Below, piece after piece: positions 56,182 to 64,000 of a stretch of DNA of 64,000 nt. The notes below the pieces were generated by a model. The model did not search any database. It was not told the origin of the DNA and saw only the letters and a list, made by a program, of their open reading frames with translations. Each line of letters opens with the position of its first letter. The stretch's first letter is position 1. Source of the stretch: Opitutales bacterium (lineage in GTDB: Bacteria > Verrucomicrobiota > Verrucomicrobiia > Opitutales > Coraliomargaritaceae); assembly GCA_018607135.1 (NCBI GenBank), contig JABBCA010000098.1:62001-126000 (forward strand). Direction: 5' to 3'. Position numbers and translations under genes: made by a program.

Positions 56182-56991
56182 TTAAATGCTTTCAACTAAG
56201 AAGTCGCGGTAGATATATTGTTTCGTGGACATGTGCCGTAGGCCAATTCGCCCCTTTTGAATTAATTTAGGTTCTCGGTTTTCCGAGACCTGTGATGTGT
56301 TCCATGTATGGTCGGCGTAAATCTTGCCTGACTTCGTGCCTGACAACACGAGGCGAACCGACTCAGCCGTTTTTTCAATCATTACTGTGTAAGATTTACC
56401 TGGAACCATGGGCTCATAATCTACCATGGGTTCAATGATTCCGCGCCCTGGATACCAATTGCCTTCAGGGTCCTTCCAAGGGTAGCGCCGACAGCGGAGG
56501 TTTTCTCGAAAACTAAGGCTGATGAGATCCATGTTGAGAAAATACTTATCCATGCCTGGAATCTCTCGCAGTTCATTCCATTCGGTGATGTCTTCAGTGA
56601 ATGGATGCGTGCCGATACCTTGGGCTTGTATGTAAAGTAATATATTGCCGAAACCGTCTGTGTCCACCGGCATGATTTCATAGCTAATGCGAATGTCTCC
56701 CTCAAAGACTTGCTTTGTCCAAAGCACCGCGTGGTGAGCATGGTATTCCTCGGGGTCCATTCGTTTCGTGACCGTGCCCGCGGAGAAATACAGGCCACCT
56801 TCACGATGCTCTAAGGTCGCTTTATGGCCGTCGAGGAACCAGTTCTCCTGCCAATTTTCGCTCATGGAGTCGCGTAGTAGTTGAGTTTCGTTCGGCTTCG
56901 TATGGGCTGTTTTGCTTTCTTGATCGACGGTGACGCAGGCGGTCATTGAAAGCGAGAAAAGCAGGAGGCTGAGTGTGGTTACTGGCTTCAT
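56182..56991 (-). CDS. Lipoprotein with a DUF1961/concanavalin-like domain
   Basis: This 269-residue protein has a lipobox signal (LFSLSMTAC, Cys19). The body (GGLYFSAGTVTKR, HAVLWTKQVFEGDIRISYEI, FGNILLYIQAQGIGTHPFTE) resembles YesU/DUF1961 proteins, which have a concanavalin-like sandwich and occur in polysaccharide loci. It probably binds or cleaves oligosaccharide on the cell surface; no catalytic residue can be named with confidence. It sits between the beta-helix gene and GH95 on the same strand and is likely part of that operon. Confidence 0.68.
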   Translation of the reverse strand: MKPVTTLSLLLFSLSMTACVTVDQESKTAHTKPNETQLLRDSMSENWQENWFLDGHKATLEHREGGLYFSAGTVTKRMDPEEYHAHHAVLWTKQVFEGDIRISYEIMPVDTDGFGNILLYIQAQGIGTHPFTEDITEWNELREIPGMDKYFLNMDLISLSFRENLRCRRYPWKDPEGNWYPGRGIIEPMVDYEPMVPGKSYTVMIEKTAESVRLVLSGTKSGKIYADHTWNTSQVSENREPKLIQKGRIGLRHMSTKQYIYRDFLVESI

Positions 56992-57081
56992 TTTGGTAGA
57001 AAATAGTTTTAAATCTGAGGGCTGGTATTCAAGGGGGTTGGCGCGAAATTAAGGAGATGGGTCTGTTCGATTTTTTTGGGT

Positions 57082-59104
57082 TTAATGGATGATCTTTTTG
57101 GCGCGGGTCTCACCAATACGATCAATCAATTGCTGTTTAAATAGACTGCGAGGTTCTACCGCGGCGAGGGGGCTTTCGATGTGGCCGTTACCTACAATAG
57201 CGAAACCGTAATATTTGCCCTCATTGGGTGTGCCCCAGTATCCAGCTCGGGTATTCGCATAGTAGAGGCTATTGGTATCGTAGCTCTCCTTGACTTGTCC
57301 TGTAAAACCGATGGCAAAATTATTCTCACCTTCAGTTTCAGGATCGAACACGGTAATGCTATCTGCATTGCAGTTCCAAAAGACTGTATTGGCGCCTGCC
57401 CAGCCGTGTCCTGAGCCGGAGTCGCCACGGTTGAAGGCTCCCAGTTTTCCACCTTCGAGTTTGGTCACGTTGTCGTAGAGCGTGCCGACGCCCCATCGTG
57501 CATGGGGCTCTGAAGTTCCACCACGGCGGGCCGTGCAGTCGACGAATGCATTCGGGCCAGGTGTGCGCGCATTAACCACGAAGTCGTGGCGCCCTTCCTC
57601 GGAAGTGCATTTGTAAAATAAGACGCCCATGCTGCCACCTATGGAATAGGTGTAATAGCGGCCGCCCCGTTTAGGACCTACTGGCTCGAGTGATTGGCAG
57701 TCGCGAACTGTAATAAATTGAGAACCTTCGACTTTGACTGCAGACAGCCAGACATGCTTGACCAGGACGTCGCGCACCCAGCTGTGGCGACCGTTGACTT
57801 GCACGCCATTTTTCAAATTTCCGAAATCGGCCTCTTTGCCAGTGTCCACCACTTGAGTGTCGTAGTTTGAAATGACTCGCAGCGATTCCACCCCAGATTG
57901 CATGCTAGTAGTTTTCGGCTTCCATAGGCTGACATTGCCTCCTCCGTGTGCTGGATCAAAAGACTGGGGTAGAGGAACATCCAGAGTGATGGTGTTACCG
58001 CTGATTGCGGTGATCTGGCGGGGGTGGCTGTAGTTTTGCAAGCCCCATGGTTTTTTAAATGCACCTTCTTTACCTCCACGAATGTGGCGTAAGCGCTCAC
58101 CGACACCGAGTCGTTCGATCCATGCCTCGTTGGTCGTTTTAGCCACGTTAATGTGGTCGCCAACTTTAAAGCCAGTCGTATTTTCTAAGGTGAGCAATCG
58201 ACTCCCCGAGGGTGTGTAAGTATCGGCGATTGCGCTGCTGGCTGTGGCATTGGTTTCTTGTTCTACAGGCAGTATGAGGTCGCTGGGTAGTGTAGCCGCT
58301 GCTTGGTCGGATGGACTGTGTTTGAAAGACTCGGGGTATGTTTTGTGCAATTGAGTGTGAGTCTCTCCGCCTAGGCTCGTAATTTGGGTTGAAAAGGTCA
58401 GTGTGACACGCTCATTGAGAATCTCGTCGTAGCTGAAACCCGCTTGTGCACGTGGCGTGTGAACTCGAAAAGTATTTCCATCATCCATCGTGAACAAGTA
58501 GCCCGGCTTGCCGTTTTCCAGCACGATCTCAGAGACGATTCCAGTAATCTCCGCAGTGCCATTGATTGTGGAGCCACCACCCGCTTCACCGATTTGGATG
58601 CCCACGCTACCCGTATTTGAGGGTGTGAAGATCAGTGTGGTGCCATTTTCGCCGCTACCTTCACCGCGGAGCACAACGCCGGAGCGAATGAGGAGCGCAC
58701 CACTGAGATACCAATGCCCTTGTTGTAATAATACCGCGCCACGGTGGCCGTTTGCATCTGGCTCCATTGCTGCCACCTCGTTGAGCGCTGCTTGGATCGT
58801 GGCAAAGCTGTCGTGGCCGACTGGATATTTCATGTTACCTGAAGCGGCTACTTCACTGTTAGGTGCTTCAAGTGTAACTGTGACTGGGACATTCGGTAGT
58901 GGTAGTTCGCTTTTTTGGTAGCCACAGAAGGAAAAATCGATGATTTGATCACCGCGATCGCTATATGGTTTGTAGATCAATTGCCCCTCTTCATTTTTCG
59001 AAACTAGAGGCGCCCGTTGGCTTTCTATAAACTGAGCAACTGGAGGGTTCCAAGCATCGGCACTGTTAGTTGGAGGTTGCTGGACCCAGGATTCAGGCAG
59101 TCCG
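57082..59104 (-). CDS. Right-handed beta-helix (pectate-lyase superfamily) part of a frameshifted gene
   Basis: This frame is open from just after an A9 run to 57082 and encodes about 674 residues. It lacks a start: no ATG occurs before the conserved region, the first usable codon is a TTG at 58980, and the segment upstream of it (LPESWVQQPPTNSADAWNPP, then VAQFIESQRAPLV) is clearly coding. It lacks a signal peptide. The beta-helix matches the gene at 44068 (GRHDFVVNARTPGPNAFVD; HGWAGANTVFWNCNAD). Most simply it is the C-terminal two thirds of the gene that starts at 59894, reached by a +1 base slip at 59106-59114. Likely role: polysaccharide lyase or glycosidase. Confidence 0.75.
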
Positions 59105-59894
59105 CTTTTTTTTTATTCACCTCTGATGACGATTGGGCACTTTTGGAGCTTCCGCTATTTGGGCAGCGTGAGCAGGTCTCGAGTCCTTGCGCGAGCGCCT
59201 CCGCATAAGTCATTTGCTTCATGGCTGCGATTTCCTCAGGGTCCGTAGGCATGCGTCGGCAGTCTTTGAAATGGACTCGTTTTTTGCCAGTCCAGTAAAC
59301 CAGCGTGTCGCTAGAGATTCCAGCATTGGCACCAGCGCTTACACTAGCGGTCGCGCTCTTGGGAGCGGTAGCAGTAGTCCCAGCGCCTGCGGCGCTTAGG
59401 GCACCTGGGCAGCGTGAGCAAGTTTCGAGTCCCTGCGCGAGCGCTTGAGCATGAGTCATTTGAGTCATGCCTGCGATCTCGGCAGGATCCGTAGGCATGC
59501 GTCGACAGTCTTTGAAGTGGACTCGTTTTTTGCCTGACCAGTAGACTTGAGTGTCGTCAGAGATTTCGGTATTAGCATCAGCACTTGCTGCAGCTGCGGC
59601 AGAGTTTGGAGTGGCAGTGGCAGTCGTTCCTGCGTCGGTGGCACTCGTTGTGCCAGGGCAACGTGAGCAAAGAGGTAAATTCTGTGCGGTCGCCTCTGCG
59701 TATGTGATTGCACTATGGTTGGCTTTTTCTTCTGCCGACAGCTTGTAGTAGCGTGGGCAATCTGCTTGGTGCACGCGTTTCTTGCCCGCGTGGTAGACTG
59801 TGGTGTCACCTGAAATGCTCGTTGCAGATGCAGGGGATAAAGCGAATAAGAGCACAATCAGCGCAAGAAAGGAGGGGGCAGTGTAACGTTTCAT
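59025..59894 (-). CDS. Secreted triple His-Cys/CxxC-module protein, N-terminal part of a frameshifted gene
   Basis: The ATG at 59894 begins a signal peptide (APSFLALIVLLFALSPASA). Three modules follow with ligands His42/Cys46/Cys76/Cys79, His126/Cys130/Cys159/Cys162 and His208/Cys212/Cys241/Cys244; consensus is VYW-GKKRVHFKDCRR ... LETCSRCP. Modules 2 and 3 are also very alike as DNA, with a 243-bp period. Linkers are Ala/Thr/Ser-rich. In the genomic frame the protein ends after 289 residues with a short out-of-family tail that overlaps the beta-helix coding region. Without the shift it would be a small secreted, possibly zinc-binding protein; with it, a 937-residue module-beta-helix fusion. 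Confidence 0.7.
   Translation of the reverse strand: MKRYTAPSFLALIVLLFALSPASATSISGDTTVYHAGKKRVHQADCPRYYKLSAEEKANHSAITYAEATAQNLPLCSRCPGTTSATDAGTTATATPNSAAAAASADANTEISDDTQVYWSGKKRVHFKDCRRMPTDPAEIAGMTQMTHAQALAQGLETCSRCPGALSAAGAGTTATAPKSATASVSAGANAGISSDTLVYWTGKKRVHFKDCRRMPTDPEEIAAMKQMTYAEALAQGLETCSRCPNSGSSKSAQSSSEVNKKKADCLNPGSSNLQLTVPMLGTLQLLSL
59106..59114 (-). other. A9 run: candidate slippage site or sequencing/assembly indel
   Basis: On the coding strand nine consecutive A residues (codons AAA AAA AAA after AAT) lie at the point where the triple-module frame must shift to join the beta-helix frame. One extra A in the message gives KKKSGLPESW and a continuous 937-residue protein. A TAA immediately upstream closes the beta-helix frame in the genome. 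Confidence 0.75.
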
Positions 59895-60877
59895 TACACT
59901 AATCTTGCACGAAGCTGAAACTATGCAAGATTTCAATTAATAAATATTGCGCATATGACTTAGCTTTGGTGTTAGTTGGCTTGAGTTGGGTATTAATCAA
60001 TGATTTCAGTGTTTTGCCCAACGCATTGGTTATTCAGCTCCTTGGATCTCTCTTGCACGGGGTTGGTCACTGGTAAACCCACGGCGATCTCAGTCGCACT
60101 CTGACACTGTCCCAGCTGTCTTAGGCGAAATCATCTGGCTGTTGAATTCTGTGTTCTTTATAGGAGTGGAAGGTGCTACTTTAAGGCTATGAAACGATTG
60201 GAAGTAGAGCCTCTGCTTGCAGAGTGCCGACTGTAGAACTGTCTCAAATAGAAAACTACAGTGAATTTACTATTGAAACTGACCGAAAGCTCACACTTTG
60301 GCTACGGATCATGTTTTGTAGCCAAGTCAGTAACGATTTGGTCATTTTTTGGACAGTTGCTTAGGCCGAGCCCTACCTTGACGCGTATCTGCTTGGCATC
60401 GTGCAAGCACAGCCCTCCGTTCAGTCGTCAATAAATAAGGGTATTTACAGACTAAAACAGGTTCAATTTCTGCCATTCGGAGCAAGGGCTGTTGCGCCTA
60501 TTGAAGCATGAACACTACTTAAATTCTCGGGTGCCCTTAACTGGGTCTGATTCGCGAGCCTGCGACGAGTTCCCCTCTGACGCTTCTATACGCCCTGTTG
60601 TGAAGATGAGCGTTTAAACTCCTTGGGAATGGCAGTGCATGTAGTCGTTTTTCACGCGATGCCTATAGTTCTTTTCAAGCAATAAACCTCTGTTGAGACA
60701 GTATTCGAGGGTTGCTATTACCATAGAAAACGTAGCTCTGCATACTTAATTTGAATTTTTGCGAACTAATATAACTAATAAAAGCGATAAATATTAAAAA
60801 AACCTTGCGCCGTCATCTGGTTGAGGACATATTAAATGGTCCAGTATCGATTTATTAACCCAAACATACACTCCTAC
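59895..60877. other. Long intergenic region with repeat remnant
   Basis: About 980 bp between divergent genes. It holds the second copy of a dispersed repeat (60237-60305), an 8-bp hairpin TTGGCTAC/GTAGCCAA (60298-60325), and a 10-bp inverted pair ACTGTCTCAA (60239-60248) with TTGAGACAGT (near 60692-60701). This could be the remains of a small mobile element. I saw no gene. An AT-rich stretch near 60.77-60.81 kb may carry the promoter of the PEP-CTERM gene. Confidence 0.45.
60237..60305 (+). repeat. Dispersed intergenic repeat, copy 2
   Basis: Sixty-nine bases from AACTGTCTCAAA to GGCTAC, matching the reverse strand of 36684-36754 at about 80% by eye. Its right end overlaps a short hairpin that continues to 60325. 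Confidence 0.7.
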
Positions 60878-61849
60878 ATGAATAAATTAAGCATTTTATT
60901 TTCTTCGCTCACTGCTTTAGCGCTAAGTGCCACCGCTCAAACCGCTTGGGATGGTGGTGGAGCTAATACGAACATCGATGATGTTAACAATTGGGATAAT
61001 GGACTTCCTAGTTCAACCAATGCAGGAACAATTGGTACAGGTTTCACGGCTCGCGTCGTTGGTGGCACAACCTACACAGGTTATCATTTCACCCTTGGGT
61101 CTGGTGCCGACATTACTGGCACTGGCGTGTCACAAGCAATCCTTGATGGAGGTGAATTTACCATCGATGGTGGGTCGGTGGCTGCACTGCGCGGAATTAA
61201 CCTGAGTGGAGGCCAACTTGTAACGGTTGACAATGGCTCTTGGGATCTTAGAGACAGAAATACCAGCATGACTGGCGCAGGCACTGCCGTTGTCATGAAT
61301 GGTGGCACAGTTACCTCCAGTAACAATCGGCGCTTCGTCCTTGCCCTCGGCACAACTTTTACCATCAATGCTGGTACACTAGGCACTGGAGGCACTTTTG
61401 CTGGTTTTGACGGAACTATTGGTGACGGCGGAACTGTTAATTTCTTAGGAGGCGTTTCTAATTTCACCGAGTTTGGCTACACTCAAAATGCTGGTCCCAA
61501 CGGTATTGTTTACAATTTTGGTGGAACTTCTGGCTCTGTAACCGCTGCTGGCTTTGATGCCAATACAAACGGCCAACTCAATTGGCTCGCCGGAGCAGGC
61601 ATCAGCTTAACGATCTCTGGTTCGACCACATGGGCTGAGGCCGAGTATAATGCAGGCCGTCTGACGTATCTTGGCGATGATTCAACTGATCTCGGTCTTA
61701 CATGGGCACAAGCGACTTCAGGTGGCACTCAGATTTGGGACTTCACTGGCGACACACTCACACTTGCGGTTCCTGAACCCTCTTCTTACGCTCTACTTGC
61801 TGGCTGCTTTGGTCTGGCATGGGTGATGCTTCGTCGTCGTAAAGCATAA
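60878..61849 (+). CDS. PEP-CTERM protein with a beta-solenoid-like passenger
   Basis: The ATG at 60878 gives 323 residues with a signal peptide (LFSSLTALALSATAQ). The body is Gly/Thr/Asn-rich with repeating strands (GEFTIDGGSVAALRG, TTFTINAGTLGTGG) and begins with the NNWDNGLPSS motif also seen in the proteins at 18247 and 39109. It ends with a complete PEP-CTERM tag: VPEPSSYALLAGCFGLAWVM then RRRKA. It is probably sorted by an exosortase and displayed at the cell surface or in the exopolysaccharide. An intrinsic terminator follows. Confidence 0.83.
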   Translation: MNKLSILFSSLTALALSATAQTAWDGGGANTNIDDVNNWDNGLPSSTNAGTIGTGFTARVVGGTTYTGYHFTLGSGADITGTGVSQAILDGGEFTIDGGSVAALRGINLSGGQLVTVDNGSWDLRDRNTSMTGAGTAVVMNGGTVTSSNNRRFVLALGTTFTINAGTLGTGGTFAGFDGTIGDGGTVNFLGGVSNFTEFGYTQNAGPNGIVYNFGGTSGSVTAAGFDANTNGQLNWLAGAGISLTISGSTTWAEAEYNAGRLTYLGDDSTDLGLTWAQATSGGTQIWDFTGDTLTLAVPEPSSYALLAGCFGLAWVMLRRRKA

Positions 61850-61875
61850 CTATTTTTTAACGCATTTATCTAATC

Positions 61876-61906
61876 AAGCCTCCGTGTAAGCGGGGGCTTT
61901 TTTTTG
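61876..61906 (+). terminator. Rho-independent terminator after the PEP-CTERM gene
   Basis: A 9-bp stem (AAGCCTCCG with CGGGGGCTT, one G-T pair), a 6-nt loop and a run of eight T residues follow the stop codon by about 27 bp. This is a textbook intrinsic terminator. Confidence 0.88.
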
Positions 61907-62242
61907 TATTTAATGCGGTTACGTCGGATATGGGTTTAAAGCGCTTGAGTTCTGTATGGGCACTTGAAAAAGCGCTGTGGTAGTGTGTGTGGAGATACGC
62001 GTTCTTTCTTCGATACTTTGCCGCAGGTCAAAAAAGTCTTTAACAGTCAAAATCAGTGTTGTTTGCAGTAAATTGTGATAACTATTATAAAGTTCTCGTG
62101 TTCAGTAAAAAAACAGCTTTTAATTGATAATGGCACTAAACTACGCAACTGCTTTTAATGTGGAGAACTGTATTAACTCATCGTTCGTTCGCTTAGTATT
62201 TAAGTTCTACTGTGAGCGTAGAAAGCTGATTTAACAAATTTC
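61907..62242. other. Intergenic region upstream of the SDR gene
   Basis: About 335 AT-rich bases between the terminator and the SDR gene. It includes ATAACTATTAT at 62078-62088, the complement of a string also found near 22369-22380 and 26049-26059. It must hold the promoter for the fucose catabolic genes, but no clear -35/-10 pair stands out. Confidence 0.4.
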
Positions 62243-63013
62243 ATGAGACTTAAGGACAAGGTGATCTTTTTAAGCGGAGGCTCCACGGGCATTGGGCTGG
62301 ATTGTGCGAAGGCTTACGCGGCGGAGGGAGCCAAGGTCGTCATCGTTGCGCGTCATGCAGCAGCTTCGGCTGATGCAGCGAAAAGCTTAGGTGAGGGGCA
62401 TCTTGGCTTTGCTTGCGACGTCTCCGTTGGCGAGCAGGTCGAGGCAGCTATCGCGAAGACCTTGGAGCATTTTGGACGCCTGGATGTGATCCACAACAAT
62501 GCGGGCATTGCCACGCCTTCCAAGCCACTCCACGAAACCAGCGAGGACGAGTGGGACAGTCTCTTTAATATCAATTTGAAAAGTGTTTTCCATACCACTC
62601 GCTTTGGCTTAGAGGCCTTGAAAGCTTCGAAGGGTTGCATCCTGAATACCTCCAGTCTCGTCGGGGTGATGGGGCAAGCGATTCACGCTGCTTATACCGC
62701 TACGAAGGGGGGGATGAATACGTTGACCAAGTCGATGGCACTCGACTACGCGCCCCTAGGCATCCGTGTGAATGCAGTCTGCCCCGCAGGCACCTGGACG
62801 CCGATGCTCCGCACTTGGTGCGCTGAGCAACCGGACCCCTCGAGTATTGAACGCTATCTAGATGAAATACACCCTCTCGGTTATTGCCCTGAGGGCGACG
62901 TGATTGCCGATGCATCGGTGTTTCTGGTTTCCAATGAGGCTCGCTTTGTCACGGGGCACATTATGCATGTGAGTGGCGGCGCGGAGCTTGGCTACCGTCG
63001 CCCTAATGATTAG
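62243..63013 (+). CDS. SDR family dehydrogenase, probably of L-fucose catabolism
   Basis: This 256-residue classical short-chain dehydrogenase has the NAD-binding motif GGSTGIG, the NNAG motif, catalytic Ser in NTSSLVG and the YTATK active-site motif (YxxxK). It lies 29 bp before an L-fuconate dehydratase gene on the same strand. In the oxidative L-fucose pathway SDR enzymes act as L-fucose dehydrogenase or as 2-keto-3-deoxy-L-fuconate dehydrogenase; I cannot decide between these by eye. The specific CPAGTWTPMLRTW and IHPLGYCPEGD segments may help a search separate them. Confidence 0.88.
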   Translation: MRLKDKVIFLSGGSTGIGLDCAKAYAAEGAKVVIVARHAAASADAAKSLGEGHLGFACDVSVGEQVEAAIAKTLEHFGRLDVIHNNAGIATPSKPLHETSEDEWDSLFNINLKSVFHTTRFGLEALKASKGCILNTSSLVGVMGQAIHAAYTATKGGMNTLTKSMALDYAPLGIRVNAVCPAGTWTPMLRTWCAEQPDPSSIERYLDEIHPLGYCPEGDVIADASVFLVSNEARFVTGHIMHVSGGAELGYRRPND

Positions 63014-63042
63014 TCCGAGCGAAAAAAAGAAGCACATCAACA

Positions 63043-64000
63043 ATGATTACCAAAGTTTCGACTACCGATAAGCGCTTTCCACTTGGTCCTGGCGCGGGAA
63101 GTGATGCGATCCACCGAGATCCTGTGTATTCGTATGCGGTGACTGAACTTCATGACGATTGCGGGCAGACTGGCTATGGCCTCGCCTTTACACTGGGCGA
63201 GGGAAACGAGCTCGTCTGTAAAGCCGCCGCCTTTCTAGCGCGCAGCTTACAAGGCTACGACATCGAGGAACTAATGGCCGACTTTGGCAACTGGCAGCGC
63301 ACGGTCTCCAATGAGCAACAGCTCCGCTGGCTGGGGCCGCATAAAGGCGTGGTGCAACTGGCGCTGGCTTCGGTAACGAATGCCTGCTGGGATCTTTGGG
63401 CGAAAACGCGCGGATTGCCTGTATGGAAACTCTTATTGGAACTCACCCCTGAGGTGTTGGTGGCTACTCTGGATCTTTCTTACTTGGAGGATGCGCTCAC
63501 TATGGACGATGCGATCGGCATCCTGCGAGCTGCGCTGCCAACTCGTGGCGAGCGCGAAGCGATTACAAACTTGGGCTACCCTGGCTACGATACATCCATC
63601 GGTTGGTTCAACTACAGTGATGAGCAAGTAAAAGAAAATGTTCGCAAATCGGTGGCCAATGGATTCACCGCAATGAAGCTGAAGGTCGGTGCTCCTGATA
63701 TGGATAAAGATCTTCGTCGTGCGGCCATCGTTCGCGAGGGTGCGGGAGACGCCGCGACAGTCATGGTCGATTGTAATCAGCAGTGGAGCATGCCTCGTGC
63801 GTTGGAATTTGGACAGCGGGCGGATGCGCTTGGACTGAACCTTTACTGGATCGAGGAGCCCACTCATCCCGACGACATCCTCGGGCACGCGACCTTGGCC
63901 AAAGCCTACGGAAAGACGCGGGTCGCGGCGGGCGAGCACGTGCCGAATCGAATCATTTTTAAGAACTATTTTCAGTCGGAGGCACTGGGCATCTGTCAGG
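63043..64000 (+). CDS. L-fuconate dehydratase (enolase superfamily), truncated by window edge
   Basis: The reading frame runs from the ATG at 63043 to the right edge, giving 319 residues of an expected 430 or so. The N-terminus (GAGSDAIHRDPVYSYAV, GYGLAFTLGEGNELVC, QQLRWLGPHKGVVQLALAS) matches fuconate dehydratase more than other mandelate-racemase-type enzymes. Catalytic lysines are in MKLKVG and metal ligands in VMVDCNQQW, WIEEPTHPDD and AGEHV; the C-terminal His motif is outside the window. It turns L-fuconate into 2-keto-3-deoxy-L-fuconate. Together with the SDR this indicates a non-phosphorylative fucose route. Confidence 0.9.
   Translation, partial: MITKVSTTDKRFPLGPGAGSDAIHRDPVYSYAVTELHDDCGQTGYGLAFTLGEGNELVCKAAAFLARSLQGYDIEELMADFGNWQRTVSNEQQLRWLGPHKGVVQLALASVTNACWDLWAKTRGLPVWKLLLELTPEVLVATLDLSYLEDALTMDDAIGILRAALPTRGEREAITNLGYPGYDTSIGWFNYSDEQVKENVRKSVANGFTAMKLKVGAPDMDKDLRRAAIVREGAGDAATVMVDCNQQWSMPRALEFGQRADALGLNLYWIEEPTHPDDILGHATLAKAYGKTRVAAGEHVPNRIIFKNYFQSEALGICQ

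Noticed and set aside
1-64000. tRNA, rRNA, CRISPR array, prophage or full insertion sequence
   Set aside because: No cloverleaf-like intergenic segment, no regularly spaced repeat array, no phage genes, and only a RAYT gene without flanking inverted repeats.

Overview
The window looks like a chromosomal segment from a marine member of Verrucomicrobiota, probably an Opitutales/Puniceicoccales-type organism related to Coraliomargarita or Lentimonas. This is inferred from gene content and not from a marker-gene tree: three formylglycine-type sulfatases, GH29, GH95 and GH42 glycosidases, PEP-CTERM proteins, secreted right-handed beta-helix proteins, an SSS-family transporter beside a DUF5107-TPR protein, and often weak or absent Shine-Dalgarno sequences. 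No rRNA, tRNA or CRISPR array was seen.

Bases 1-13.6 kb are mostly housekeeping. They hold the end of an ECF sigma factor overlapping a membrane anti-sigma-like gene, an AI-2E family transporter, pyruvate carboxylase, and (reverse strand) threonylcarbamoyl-AMP synthase, ribosomal protein S18 with a clear terminator, and RecQ. pheS and pheT follow on the forward strand. Bases 13.7-16.3 kb carry a small lipoprotein, a PEP-CTERM protein and a RAYT-type (IS200-like) transposase.

From about 16.5 kb to the right edge the window is a large locus for use of a fucose-containing sulfated polysaccharide (fucoidan-like or fucogalactan-like; the substrate is inferred). It has LacI and AraC regulators, a GH42 beta-galactosidase, three sulfatases, an SSS symporter with a DUF5107-TPR protein, an esterase, a GH29 fucosidase in an operon with a sulfatase, a GH95 fucosidase, two pectate-lyase-fold proteins, and several giant multidomain exported proteins. 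At the right edge an SDR dehydrogenase and a truncated L-fuconate dehydratase point to the non-phosphorylative (oxidative) L-fucose pathway ending in pyruvate and lactate. The logic is export of sulfatases, esterase and glycosidases, import of released sugar by the symporter, and cytosolic oxidation of fucose.

The most unusual features lie in the exported proteins. A His-x3-Cys ... Cys-x2-Cys module, possibly metal binding, occurs three times in one gene and at least once in an unrelated alpha-helical secreted protein. The triple-module gene is joined to a beta-helix domain only if the reading frame shifts at a run of nine A residues. A beta-solenoid-like module recurs in three proteins, a 110-residue C-terminal domain in two, and a beta-sandwich-like domain in two more, so the locus appears to build its surface proteins from a small local parts list. 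A giant pilin-like protein with a small secreted partner sits in the middle of the locus. Intergenic DNA carries a 70-bp diverged repeat pair, a compound hairpin next to a likely gene remnant, and a perfect inverted repeat touching the LacI start codon.
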